From Paenibacillus oleatilyticus (GTDB lineage: Bacteria > Bacillota > Bacilli > Paenibacillales > NBRC-103111): a stretch of DNA of 59,693 nucleotides. The number at the start of each line of letters is the position of its first letter. The first letter of the stretch is position 1. The position numbers were made by a program, and so were the translations under genes. Under the pieces are notes generated by a model that saw only the letters and a list, made by a program, of their open reading frames with translations, was not told the DNA's origin and ran no database searches. Of the stretch, positions 25,501-35,826 are shown one piece after another. The stretch covers positions 1 to 59,693 of the forward strand of contig NZ_JAHNZO010000040.1 in assembly GCF_018998565.1 (NCBI RefSeq), written 5' to 3'.

Positions 25501-26064
25501 GGTGCCCGCGAGTACGACGTTTTCGATACGATGGAAGAAGCCGGAATGCAGCGCAACGGTAAAACGATGCTGTACGACGGCCGGACGGGAGAAGCGTTTG
25601 AACGTGAAGTTACCGTTGGCGTCATGTACATGATCAAGCTGGCGCACATGGTTGACGATAAAATCCATGCCCGTTCCACGGGACCATACTCTCTCGTTAC
25701 GCAGCAGCCGCTCGGCGGTAAGGCGCAATTCGGCGGCCAGCGCTTCGGGGAGATGGAGGTATGGGCGCTTGAGGCGTACGGCGCAGCTTATACGCTGCAG
25801 GAAATCTTGACGGTCAAGTCCGACGATGTCGTCGGCCGCGTGAAGACGTACGAATCGATCGTCAAGGGCGAGAACGTTCCGGAGCCGGGCGTTCCGGAAT
25901 CCTTCAAAGTATTGATCAAAGAGCTTCAAAGTTTGGGTATGGATGTCAAAATCTTGTCCGAGAACGAAGAAGAGATCGAAATGAAGGAAATGGACGACGA
26001 GGATGAGGTGACCAGCGACAAGCTGAACCTGAATCTCGAAGGCGCGGAGCTTGGTGTAGAGTAA
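22528..26064 (+). CDS. rpoB: DNA-directed RNA polymerase subunit beta
   Basis: This 1178-aa beta subunit forms half of the polymerase active site. I chose TTG 22528 because GAGGGGTGA (22512-22520) is 7 nt upstream and the protein then starts like B. subtilis RpoB ([18 protein letters not shown]). ATG 22510 has no ribosome site in front. The rifampicin region (about 462-490, [20 protein letters not shown]) is wild type compared with sensitive B. subtilis. The acidic C-terminal tail is short. Cotranscribed with rpoC, 90 nt away. Confidence 0.97.
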   Translation: [1178 protein letters not shown]

Positions 26065-26154
26065 GGCTGTGATGGAAATGCTTTACGGACGTAAGTCATG
26101 GGCATATGCCCGCACACAGATTTTGCTGCACAAAACATGGAGGAGGGTTGCTCC

Positions 26155-29100
26155 TTGATCGACGTCAACAATTTTGAGTACATGAAAATCGGATTGGCTT
26201 CCCCCGACAAGATACGTTCATGGTCCAGAGGCGAAGTAAAGAAGCCGGAAACGATCAACTATAGAACGTTGAAGCCGGAAAAGGAAGGCTTGTTCTGCGA
26301 GAAAATCTTCGGGCCGACCAAAGACTGGGAATGTCATTGCGGTAAATATAAACGCGTCCGTTACAAAGGCGTCGTCTGTGACCGATGCGGCGTAGAGGTT
26401 ACCCGCCAAAAAGTGCGCCGCGAGCGCATGGGCCATATCGAACTGGCTGCGCCGGTTTCGCACATTTGGTACTTCAAAGGCATTCCAAGCCGCATGGGGC
26501 TCGCGCTTGACATGTCTCCCCGTTCGCTGGAGGAGATCATCTATTTCGCATCCTATGTTGTAACGGATCCGGGAGACACGCCGCTGGAGAAAAAACAGCT
26601 GCTCTCCGAGAAGGAATACCGCAGCTATCGCGAAAAGTATGGCTATGCGTTCCAAGCCGGCATGGGTGCCGAAGCGGTGAAGAAGCTTCTGCAGGATATC
26701 GACATCGAGAAAGAAGTCGATATGCTGAAGGAAGAGCTGAAAACCGCACAGGGTCAACGCCGCAACCGCGCAATCAAGCGGCTCGAAGTCATGGAAGCTT
26801 TCCGTAACTCGAAAAATATGCCGGAGTGGATGGTGCTGGACGTGCTGCCGGTCATTCCTCCGGAGCTCCGTCCGATGGTACAGCTGGACGGCGGACGTTT
26901 CGCGACCTCCGACTTGAACGACTTGTACCGCCGGGTAATTAACCGGAACAACCGTCTGAAAAGACTGCTCGACTTGGGCGCACCCGATATTATCGTGCAG
27001 AACGAGAAACGGATGCTGCAGGAAGCTGTTGACGCCTTGATCGACAACGGCCGCCGCGGCCGTCCGGTAACGGGTCCGGGCAACCGTCCGCTCAAATCGC
27101 TCAGCCATATGCTGAAAGGGAAGCAAGGTCGTTTCCGTCAAAACCTGCTCGGTAAACGGGTTGACTATTCCGGCCGTTCCGTTATCGTCGTCGGGCCGAG
27201 CCTGAAGATGTACCAATGCGGGCTCCCGAAAGAAATGGCGCTCGAGCTGTTTAAGCCTTTCGTCATGAAGGAGCTTGTCAATAAAGGTCTTGCGCACAAC
27301 ATCAAGAGTGCGAAGCGCAAAGTAGAACGCGTTAGCCCGGAAGTATGGGACGTGCTCGAAGAAGTGATCAAAGAGCATCCGGTCCTGCTTAACCGCGCCC
27401 CCACGCTTCACCGTCTCGGGATTCAGGCGTTCGAGCCAATCCTGGTCGAAGGGCGCGCGATCAAGCTGCATCCGCTCGTATGTACGGCTTATAACGCCGA
27501 CTTTGATGGTGACCAGATGGCCGTTCACGTGCCGTTGTCCGCAGAAGCGCAAGCGGAAGCTCGCGTATTGATGTTGGCTTCGGGGAACATCTTGAACCCG
27601 AAAGACGGCAAGCCTGTCGTTACGCCTTCGCAGGATATGGTTCTCGGGAGCTTCTACTTGACGACCGAGAATAAACACGCAAAAGGTTCGATGACGATTC
27701 TTCGTACCGTTGCCGAAGCCGTGTCTCTGTATCATCGCGGAGACGCTTCGCTTCATGCCCGCGTAGCTATTCCGGCCAAAGCGCTCGGGAAAACGAGCTT
27801 TACGCCGGAGCAGCAAGAAGCGATGCTTATTACAACGATCGGAAAAATCATCTTTAACGAGATTTATCCTACGGACTTCCCGTACATCAACGAAGCGACC
27901 AAAGCGAACTTGTTGAACGGACCGTCGGATAACTACTTCGTATTCGAAAAAGGCGGAGATATCCGCACGAAGATGGAGGAGCTGCCGGAGACGAAGGCCG
28001 TAGGTAAAGACTACCTGGGTACGATCATCGCCGAATGCTTCCGCCGTTACCATACGACGCAAACGTCGGTGACGCTGGATAACATTAAGCAGCTTGGATT
28101 TACCTACTCCACACGGGCGGGGATCACGATCGCTGTGGCGGACGTTACCGTTCCACAGGAGAAGGATGAAATTCTTCAAGAGTCCGACGAGAAAGTCAAG
28201 GTCGTGACAAACCAATACCGTCGTGGTCTGATTACGGACGATGAGCGGTATGAACGCGTCATTGCGATCTGGAGTAAGGCGAAGGATGAAATTACCGACA
28301 TTTTGATGAAGTCGCTTGATAAATACAACTCCATCAACATGATGGTCGAGTCCAAGGCGCGCGGTAACAAATCGCAGATCACCCAGCTTGGCGGGATGCG
28401 CGGTCTGATGGCGACGCCGACAGGCCGGATCTACGAATTGCCGATCAAATCGAACTTCCGCGAAGGCCTGACGGTCTTGGAGTACTTTATCTCCACGCAC
28501 GGCGCGCGGAAAGGTTTGGCCGATACGGCGCTTCGTACCGCCGACTCCGGTTACCTGACCCGCCGTCTTGTCGACGTAGCGCAGGACGTCATCGTACGCG
28601 ACGAGGATTGCGGTACGGACAAAGGCTTCTTGGTGAGCCGTATTCAGGACGGTAAAGAGGTTATTGAGGATCTGTACGACCGGATCGAAGGCCGTTATTC
28701 TTTCGAAACGATCCGCGATCCGAAGACCGGTGAAGTCATTGTTTCCCGCAACGATCTGATTGATGCAGGAAAAGCCGACCGGATTATTGATGCCGGCATT
28801 GAAAAAGTACAGATTCGTTCCGTACTTAGCTGCCGCTCCAGACACGGCGTATGTAAAAAATGTTATGGACGTAACTTGGCTACAGGCCAACACGTCGAGA
28901 TCGGTGAAGCCGTAGGCATTATCGCGGCGCAATCCATCGGGGAACCGGGAACGCAGCTGACGATGCGTACGTTCCATACCGGGGGCGTTGCGGGCGACGA
29001 TATTACCCAAGGTTTGCCGCGGATTCAGGAGCTTTTCGAAGCGCGGAATCCGAAAGGGCAAGCGACGATTTCCGAGATCGACGGCGTGGTAAAAGAAATT

Positions 29101-29775
29101 CGCGAAGCCAAAGACCGCCGGGAAATCGAGGTTCAAGGCGAAGCGGAATCCAAGGTGTACTCCATCTCTTACGGTTCCCGTATCCGGGTCTCCGTCAACC
29201 AGACTGTAGAGGCTGGCGACGAGCTGACCGAGGGTTCGATCGATCCGAAAGAAATGTTACGCATCAAAGGGATCCGCGGTGTGCAGAACTATATTTTGCA
29301 AGAGGTTCAGCGCGTATACCGGAACCAAGGGGTAGAAATCAACGACAAGCACGTTGAGGTTATGATCCGCCAGATGCTGCGTAAAATCCGTATCGTCGAT
29401 GCGGGCAATACGACGCTGCTTCCGGGATCGTTCGTGGATATCCACGAATACGAGGAAGCGAACAAAGTGGCTCTCTTCGCGGGCGAAGAGCCTGCAGTTG
29501 CGAAGCCGGTGCTCCTCGGGATCACCAAGGCGTCGCTGGAGACCGATTCGTTCCTGTCTGCGGCATCGTTCCAGGAAACCACCCGGGTTCTTACCGATGC
29601 GGCGATCAAAGGTAAAGTCGACCAGTTGCTCGGCTTGAAAGAGAATGTTATCATCGGGAAGCTGATTCCGGCCGGTACGGGGATGTCGAGATACCGCAAC
29701 ATCCGTATCACCGACCCGAACGCCGTTCCGCTGGATGAAGAAATGACCGAGGCGGAAGCCATAACGGTAGAATAG
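26155..29775 (+). CDS. rpoC: DNA-directed RNA polymerase subunit beta'
   Basis: This 1206-aa subunit carries the catalytic magnesium site NADFDGD (447-453), an N-terminal zinc ribbon (CHCGKYKRVRYKGVVCDRCG) and a second zinc site with CKKCYGRNLATG. The start is TTG 26155 (MIDVNNFEYMKIG), 7 nt after GGAGGAGGG (26139-26147). The longer reading from 26098 has no homologous extension. As with rpoB, the start codon is TTG. A strong terminator follows. Confidence 0.97.
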   Translation: MIDVNNFEYMKIGLASPDKIRSWSRGEVKKPETINYRTLKPEKEGLFCEKIFGPTKDWECHCGKYKRVRYKGVVCDRCGVEVTRQKVRRERMGHIELAAPVSHIWYFKGIPSRMGLALDMSPRSLEEIIYFASYVVTDPGDTPLEKKQLLSEKEYRSYREKYGYAFQAGMGAEAVKKLLQDIDIEKEVDMLKEELKTAQGQRRNRAIKRLEVMEAFRNSKNMPEWMVLDVLPVIPPELRPMVQLDGGRFATSDLNDLYRRVINRNNRLKRLLDLGAPDIIVQNEKRMLQEAVDALIDNGRRGRPVTGPGNRPLKSLSHMLKGKQGRFRQNLLGKRVDYSGRSVIVVGPSLKMYQCGLPKEMALELFKPFVMKELVNKGLAHNIKSAKRKVERVSPEVWDVLEEVIKEHPVLLNRAPTLHRLGIQAFEPILVEGRAIKLHPLVCTAYNADFDGDQMAVHVPLSAEAQAEARVLMLASGNILNPKDGKPVVTPSQDMVLGSFYLTTENKHAKGSMTILRTVAEAVSLYHRGDASLHARVAIPAKALGKTSFTPEQQEAMLITTIGKIIFNEIYPTDFPYINEATKANLLNGPSDNYFVFEKGGDIRTKMEELPETKAVGKDYLGTIIAECFRRYHTTQTSVTLDNIKQLGFTYSTRAGITIAVADVTVPQEKDEILQESDEKVKVVTNQYRRGLITDDERYERVIAIWSKAKDEITDILMKSLDKYNSINMMVESKARGNKSQITQLGGMRGLMATPTGRIYELPIKSNFREGLTVLEYFISTHGARKGLADTALRTADSGYLTRRLVDVAQDVIVRDEDCGTDKGFLVSRIQDGKEVIEDLYDRIEGRYSFETIRDPKTGEVIVSRNDLIDAGKADRIIDAGIEKVQIRSVLSCRSRHGVCKKCYGRNLATGQHVEIGEAVGIIAAQSIGEPGTQLTMRTFHTGGVAGDDITQGLPRIQELFEARNPKGQATISEIDGVVKEIREAKDRREIEVQGEAESKVYSISYGSRIRVSVNQTVEAGDELTEGSIDPKEMLRIKGIRGVQNYILQEVQRVYRNQGVEINDKHVEVMIRQMLRKIRIVDAGNTTLLPGSFVDIHEYEEANKVALFAGEEPAVAKPVLLGITKASLETDSFLSAASFQETTRVLTDAAIKGKVDQLLGLKENVIIGKLIPAGTGMSRYRNIRITDPNAVPLDEEMTEAEAITVE

Positions 29776-29786
29776 AGCATGTCATA

Positions 29787-29843
29787 GACTTGCCTTTAAA
29801 ATTTGGATTGAAAAATCTTGTTTAAAGGCAAGTCTTTATTCTT
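29787..29843 (+). terminator. rpoC terminator
   Basis: GACTTGCCTTTAAA (29787-29800) and TTTAAAGGCAAGTC (29821-29834) form a perfect 14-bp stem, followed by TTTATTCTT. It ends rpoB-rpoC. Confidence 0.9.
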
Positions 29844-29870
29844 GACAGGGTATAATTGAAGTGCTAATAT
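29842..29870 (+). promoter_or_regulatory. Promoter of rplGB and the str operon
   Basis: TTGACA (29842-29847), 17-nt spacer, TAATAT (29865-29870). It begins at the last bases of the rpoC terminator tract. Confidence 0.7.
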
Positions 29871-29924
29871 ATCAAAGTGTGCCATTTTAGAGGCTCGTCA
29901 CCTGTCCCTTGGAGGGGTTGTCAC

Positions 29925-30176
29925 ATGTCTTATGATAGAGTGAAGCAGGCTGCGAAACTGACTATCGGCACGAAGCAAGCGATGAAAACGGTGGAGCAAG
30001 GCCAAGCCACAGAAGTATTCATTGCGAAAGATGCAGATCCGCGAATTACGATAAAAATAGTTAACCTCTGCAAGAAATGCGGGGTTAAAGTGACATACGT
30101 GGACTCCATGAAGATGTTAGGTAAAGCGTGTGGAATCGATGTAGGCGCAGCTGTGGCTGCGGTGGTGAATGAATAG
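29925..30176 (+). CDS. rplGB: L7Ae-family K-turn RNA-binding protein (YbxF/RplGB)
   Basis: This 83-aa protein of the L7Ae/L30e/Gadd45 family binds kink-turn RNA. Its RNA-binding loop is recognisable in AKDADPRITIKIVNLCKKCGVKVTYV. I chose ATG 29925 behind GGAGGGG (29911-29917); a longer reading from 29877 is unsupported. It sits between rpoC and rpsL as in B. subtilis. Its cellular role is not settled. Confidence 0.92.
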   Translation: MSYDRVKQAAKLTIGTKQAMKTVEQGQATEVFIAKDADPRITIKIVNLCKKCGVKVTYVDSMKMLGKACGIDVGAAVAAVVNE

Positions 30177-30178
30177 AC

Positions 30179-30226
30179 GTTTTTGTCTGAGAAACAGCGA
30201 TGGATCGAAGGCAAAAACTTTTCCTT
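30179..30226 (+). terminator. Possible attenuator between rplGB and rpsL
   Basis: GTTTTTGTC (30179-30187) pairs with GGCAAAAAC (30210-30218, one G-U), followed by TTTTCCTTT. The loop is about 22 nt. It may reduce readthrough into the str operon. Confidence 0.45.
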
Positions 30227-30300
30227 TGTTCATTTACGACTCGCCTGGATCTGTGGGCTTGAAAATTGCAACATCAATTACGATGAAGGAGGTGGCCAAT

Positions 30301-30720
30301 ATGCCAACAATTAACCAGCTCGTTCGTAAAGGACGTCAAGCTAAAGTTGTAAAATCCAAATCCCCTGCTCTTCAAAGAGGCTTCAACGCCCTGAAAAGAG
30401 AAGCAACGGATCTGAGCTCCCCTCAAAAACGCGGTGTGTGTACTCGTGTAGGTACGATGACGCCGAAGAAACCGAACTCCGCACTTCGTAAATATGCGCG
30501 TGTTCGTTTGACCAACCGTGTCGAGGTTACGGCTTATATCCCGGGTATCGGACACAACCTGCAAGAGCACAGCGTGGTGCTGATCCGCGGAGGCCGGGTA
30601 AAAGACCTTCCGGGGGTACGTTACCATATCGTTCGCGGTGCGCTTGATACTGCAGGCGTGAACAACCGTAAACAAGCTCGTTCCAAGTACGGCGCGAAAC
30701 GCCCGAAAGTGAAGAAATAA
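30301..30720 (+). CDS. rpsL: 30S ribosomal protein S12
   Basis: This 139-aa decoding-centre protein has the conserved TPKKPNSALRK loop and VVLIRGGRVKDLPGVRYH. Lys56 and Lys101, the positions mutated in streptomycin-resistant B. subtilis, are both lysine, so it looks streptomycin sensitive. I chose ATG 30301 with GAAGGAGGTGG upstream; a longer reading from 30169 has no homology. First gene of rpsL-rpsG-fusA-tuf. Confidence 0.97.
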   Translation: MPTINQLVRKGRQAKVVKSKSPALQRGFNALKREATDLSSPQKRGVCTRVGTMTPKKPNSALRKYARVRLTNRVEVTAYIPGIGHNLQEHSVVLIRGGRVKDLPGVRYHIVRGALDTAGVNNRKQARSKYGAKRPKVKK

Positions 30721-30762
30721 TGAGTAGGAATCCAATGAACTTTTTGAGAAAGGGGGATAACT

Positions 30763-31233
30763 ATGCCTCGTAAAGGTCCAGTTACTCGCAGAGACGTATT
30801 GCCAGATCCGGTGTATAACAGCAAGCTTGTTACCCGTTTGATCAACCGCATCATGATTGATGGTAAAAGAGGAGTAGCTCAACAGCTGCTTTACAATGCT
30901 TTCAATCTGATCCAAGAGCGTACAGGCAAAGAGCCGATGGAAGTTTTCGAACAAGCCATCAAAAACATCATGCCTGTTCTCGAAGTCAAAGCCCGCCGTG
31001 TGGGGGGAGCTAACTACCAAGTACCGATTGAAGTTAGACCTGAACGCCGCACGACGCTCGGACTTCGCTGGCTCGTCAACTACTCCCGCCTGCGCGGTGA
31101 GAAGACGATGGAAGAAAGATTGGCGCAAGAGATCATCGATGCAAGCAACAACACGGGCGCTTCCGTTAAAAAACGTGAAGACACGCACAAAATGGCTGAA
31201 GCCAACAGAGCGTTCGCGCACTATCGTTGGTAA
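30763..31233 (+). CDS. rpsG: 30S ribosomal protein S7
   Basis: This 156-aa protein organises the 16S rRNA 3' domain. It has the characteristic MPRKGPVTRRDVLPDPVY start and the C-terminal KKREDTHKMAEANRAFAHYRW. An AAAGGGGG site precedes the ATG. It lies 42 nt after rpsL and 35 nt before fusA in the str operon. Confidence 0.97.
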   Translation: MPRKGPVTRRDVLPDPVYNSKLVTRLINRIMIDGKRGVAQQLLYNAFNLIQERTGKEPMEVFEQAIKNIMPVLEVKARRVGGANYQVPIEVRPERRTTLGLRWLVNYSRLRGEKTMEERLAQEIIDASNNTGASVKKREDTHKMAEANRAFAHYRW

Positions 31234-31240
31234 AATTTTA

Positions 31241-31260
31241 TTCCTATCAATAGGAAGGAG
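31241..31260 (+). promoter_or_regulatory. Hairpin overlapping the fusA ribosome-binding site
   Basis: TTCCTAT (31241-31247) pairs with ATAGGAA (31250-31256), and GGAG follows at once. Part of the fusA Shine-Dalgarno sequence is in the 3' arm. The apparent loop is only 2 nt, so the actual stem is shorter. Confidence 0.4.
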
Positions 31261-31268
31261 ACAACCTG

Positions 31269-33344
<2,076 letters not shown>

Positions 33345-33377
33345 TATATTTAGATTATTTAAGGAGGCAATCTACTC

Positions 33378-34568
33378 ATGGCAAAAGCGAAATTTGAGCG
33401 TAATAAACCGCACGTTAACATTGGTACCATCGGTCACGTTGACCATGGTAAAACAACTTTGACAGCGGCAATCACGACTGTATTGTCCAAAAAATACGGC
33501 GGTGCTGCTGTAGCATTCGACCAAATCGACAAAGCTCCGGAAGAGCGCGAGCGCGGTATCACGATCTCCACTGCGCACGTTGAATATGAAACTCCTAACC
33601 GTCACTACGCACACGTTGACTGCCCAGGCCACGCCGACTACGTTAAAAACATGATCACTGGCGCAGCTCAAATGGACGGCGCGATCCTGGTTGTATCCGC
33701 AGCTGACGGCCCAATGCCGCAAACTCGCGAGCACATCCTGTTGTCCCGTCAGGTAGGCGTACCTTACATCGTCGTATTCCTCAACAAATGCGACATGGTT
33801 GAAGACGAAGAGCTTCTTGAACTGGTTGAAATGGAAGTTCGCGACCTGCTCAACGAGTACGAGTTCCCGGGCGACGACACTCCGATCGTTCGCGGCGCAG
33901 CTCGTGAAGCACTGCAAAACCCAGACGGTCCTTGGGCTGACAAAATCGTTGAGCTGTTCGAGCACATCGATTCCTACATCCCGACGCCTGAGCGCGACAC
34001 TGATAAGCCTTTCTTGATGCCGGTAGAGGACGTGTTCACGATCACTGGTCGTGGTACCGTTGCTACAGGTCGTGTAGAGCGCGGTGTAGTTAAAGTCGGC
34101 GACGAGATCGAAATCATCGGTCTGGTTGAAGAAACTCGCAAATCCGTTGTTACGGGCGTAGAAATGTTCCGTAAACTTCTGGATTCCGCTCAAGCGGGCG
34201 ACAACATCGGCGCACTGCTTCGCGGTGTAGACCGTAAAGATATCGAGCGTGGACAAGTTTTGGCTAAACCGGGTTCGGTTAAACCGCACACGAACTTTTC
34301 CGCTCAAATCTACGTTTTGACTAAAGAAGAAGGTGGACGTCATAAGCCGTTCTTCACTGGCTACCGTCCGCAATTCTACTTCCGTACAACGGACGTTACG
34401 GGTATCATCAACCTGCCGGAAGGCACAGAGATGGTTATGCCTGGCGACAACATCACGGTAACGGTTGAGCTGATCGCTCCGATCGCTATCGAAGAAGGTA
34501 CTCGCTTCGCTATCCGCGAAGGCGGCCGTACCGTTGGTGCCGGTGCCGTTGCTTCCATCACGAAGTAA
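33378..34568 (+). CDS. tuf: Elongation factor Tu
   Basis: This 396-aa GTPase delivers aminoacyl-tRNA. It shows GHVDHGKTTL (G1), DCPGHADYVKNMITGAAQMDGAILV (G3) and NKCDM (G4), plus beta-barrel domains 2 and 3. AAGGAGG precedes the ATG. It is the last gene of the str operon, with a strong terminator after it; there is no ybaC between it and rpsJ, unlike B. subtilis. Confidence 0.98.
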   Translation: MAKAKFERNKPHVNIGTIGHVDHGKTTLTAAITTVLSKKYGGAAVAFDQIDKAPEERERGITISTAHVEYETPNRHYAHVDCPGHADYVKNMITGAAQMDGAILVVSAADGPMPQTREHILLSRQVGVPYIVVFLNKCDMVEDEELLELVEMEVRDLLNEYEFPGDDTPIVRGAAREALQNPDGPWADKIVELFEHIDSYIPTPERDTDKPFLMPVEDVFTITGRGTVATGRVERGVVKVGDEIEIIGLVEETRKSVVTGVEMFRKLLDSAQAGDNIGALLRGVDRKDIERGQVLAKPGSVKPHTNFSAQIYVLTKEEGGRHKPFFTGYRPQFYFRTTDVTGIINLPEGTEMVMPGDNITVTVELIAPIAIEEGTRFAIREGGRTVGAGAVASITK

Positions 34569-34586
34569 TCTGGTCTTCGGACTTAG

Positions 34587-34628
34587 CCCTTCATCTCTAT
34601 GAGATGAAGGGTTTTTAATTTTTTTAGG
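34587..34628 (+). terminator. tuf (str operon) terminator
   Basis: CCCTTCATCTC (34587-34597) and GAGATGAAGGG (34601-34611) form a perfect stem with a 3-nt loop, followed by a long T-rich run. Confidence 0.93.
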
Positions 34629-34646
34629 CGAATGTCGAATTTTTTC

Positions 34647-34675
34647 TTGCTTTTTGGTTTTGTATTTAATATAAT
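34647..34675 (+). promoter_or_regulatory. Promoter of the S10-spc-alpha cluster
   Basis: TTGCTT (34647-34652), 17-nt spacer, perfect TATAAT (34670-34675). It drives rpsJ and probably the long cluster after it. Confidence 0.75.
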
Positions 34676-34800
34676 AGTGAACGTTGGTCTGTGACGTTGC
34701 GATGATGTGAGAGGTTGCTGACACACCCGGCCCCTTTGCCATAGGGACGGCGTCAGGAGATTTTCACGGAGTATGTCCGATACTAAATTGGGCGATAGAA
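34676..34800 (+). promoter_or_regulatory. S10 operon leader RNA (candidate autoregulatory leader)
   Basis: The untranslated leader before rpsJ contains GTTGCTGACACACCCGGCC, a short arm GCCATAGGG, a closing GGCGTCAG and the downstream ATTTTCACGGAGTATG. CTGAC and GTCAG can close a multibranch structure. I recognise this as similar to conserved leaders of Bacillales rpsJ genes. The ligand protein is not shown by the sequence. Confidence 0.5.
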
Positions 34801-34812
34801 GGAGGGAATACT

Positions 34813-35121
34813 ATGGCAAAGCAAAAGATTCGTATTCGTTTGAAGGCTTATGATCACAGAGTGCTGGATCAATCCGCAGAGAAGATCGTGGAAACAGCCA
34901 AACGTTCCGGTGCAGGAGTGTCTGGTCCGATTCCGCTTCCGACTGAGAAGCAAATCATCACGATTCTGCGTGCGGTTCACAAGTACAAAGACTCGCGTGA
35001 GCAATTCGAAATGCGCACACATAAGCGTTTGATCGATATCGTCAATCCGACGCCGCAAACCGTTGATGCGCTGATGCGTCTGGATCTGCCGTCCGGTGTG
35101 GATATCGAAATCAAACTGTAA
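34813..35121 (+). CDS. rpsJ: 30S ribosomal protein S10
   Basis: This 102-aa protein is part of the 30S head and, as NusE, of antitermination complexes. The sequence MAKQKIRIRLKAYDHRVLD and the exposed loop KRSGAGVSGPIPLPT are typical. GAAGGAGGG precedes the ATG. First gene of the S10-spc-alpha cluster. Confidence 0.97.
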   Translation: MAKQKIRIRLKAYDHRVLDQSAEKIVETAKRSGAGVSGPIPLPTEKQIITILRAVHKYKDSREQFEMRTHKRLIDIVNPTPQTVDALMRLDLPSGVDIEIKL

Positions 35122-35175
35122 TATACGTTTGTGGATAAATAAGCGACAAGCAAGAGAGGAAAAGAGGTGTCAACG

Positions 35176-35802
35176 ATGACAAAAGGTATCTTAGGTAAAA
35201 AGCTTGGGATGACTCAAGTATTTACGCCGGAAGGATTGGTTGTACCGGTAACTGTAATTCAAGCGGGTCCTTGCACAGTGCTGCAGAAGAAGGATTCGGA
35301 GAACGACGGTTACGAAGCCATCCAAATCGGTTTTGCCGACAAGAAAGAAAAGAACGCGAACAAACCTGAGTTGGGCCATGCAAAAAAAGCAGGCGCAACG
35401 CCTAAGCGCTACGTTAAGGAGCTTCGCGGCGTTCAGATTTCCGAGTATGAAGTTGGCCAAGAAATCAAAGCCGACGTATTCTCCGAAGGTGAATTCGTTG
35501 ATGTAACTGGAACGTCCAAAGGTAAAGGATTCCAAGGCGTTATCAAAAGACATAATCAATCCACTGGTCCGATGGCTCACGGCTCCCGTTACCACCGCGG
35601 TCCGGGTTCGATGGGTTCCATCCAGGCTAACCGTGTTCCTAAAGGTAAGAAATTGCCGGGTCACATGGGTACGGAAACCGTTACGATTCAAAAACTCGAA
35701 GTTGTGAAAGTAGACGTTGAGCGCAACGTTCTTCTGATCAAAGGCTCCATTCCGGGTCCTAAAAACAGCTTCGTTACGATAAAGTCTTCGGTGAAGAAGT
35801 AA
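35176..35802 (+). CDS. rplC: 50S ribosomal protein L3
   Basis: This 208-aa early assembly protein reaches the peptidyl transferase centre. It has MTKGILGKKLGMTQVF at the N-terminus and the glycine-rich extension GPMAHGSRYHRGPGSMGS. I chose ATG 35176 (MTKGIL) with GAGGTG 6 nt upstream; the reading from 35167 adds three unsupported residues. Confidence 0.97.
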   Translation: MTKGILGKKLGMTQVFTPEGLVVPVTVIQAGPCTVLQKKDSENDGYEAIQIGFADKKEKNANKPELGHAKKAGATPKRYVKELRGVQISEYEVGQEIKADVFSEGEFVDVTGTSKGKGFQGVIKRHNQSTGPMAHGSRYHRGPGSMGSIQANRVPKGKKLPGHMGTETVTIQKLEVVKVDVERNVLLIKGSIPGPKNSFVTIKSSVKK

Positions 35803-35826
35803 GAAAGACGGAAAGGAGGATAACAA

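Noticed and set aside
26098..26154. N-terminal extension of RpoC from ATG 26098
   Set aside because: It has no ribosome site and is not homologous to RpoC, while TTG 26155 has a strong one.
26218..29136. 972-codon open frame antisense to rpoC
   Set aside because: It mirrors rpoC codon for codon, has no ribosome-binding site and no recognisable domain. Long antisense frames arise from the strong codon bias of highly expressed genes. The same applies to antisense frames over rpoB (23668-25929), fusA (31287-33284), tuf and clpC.
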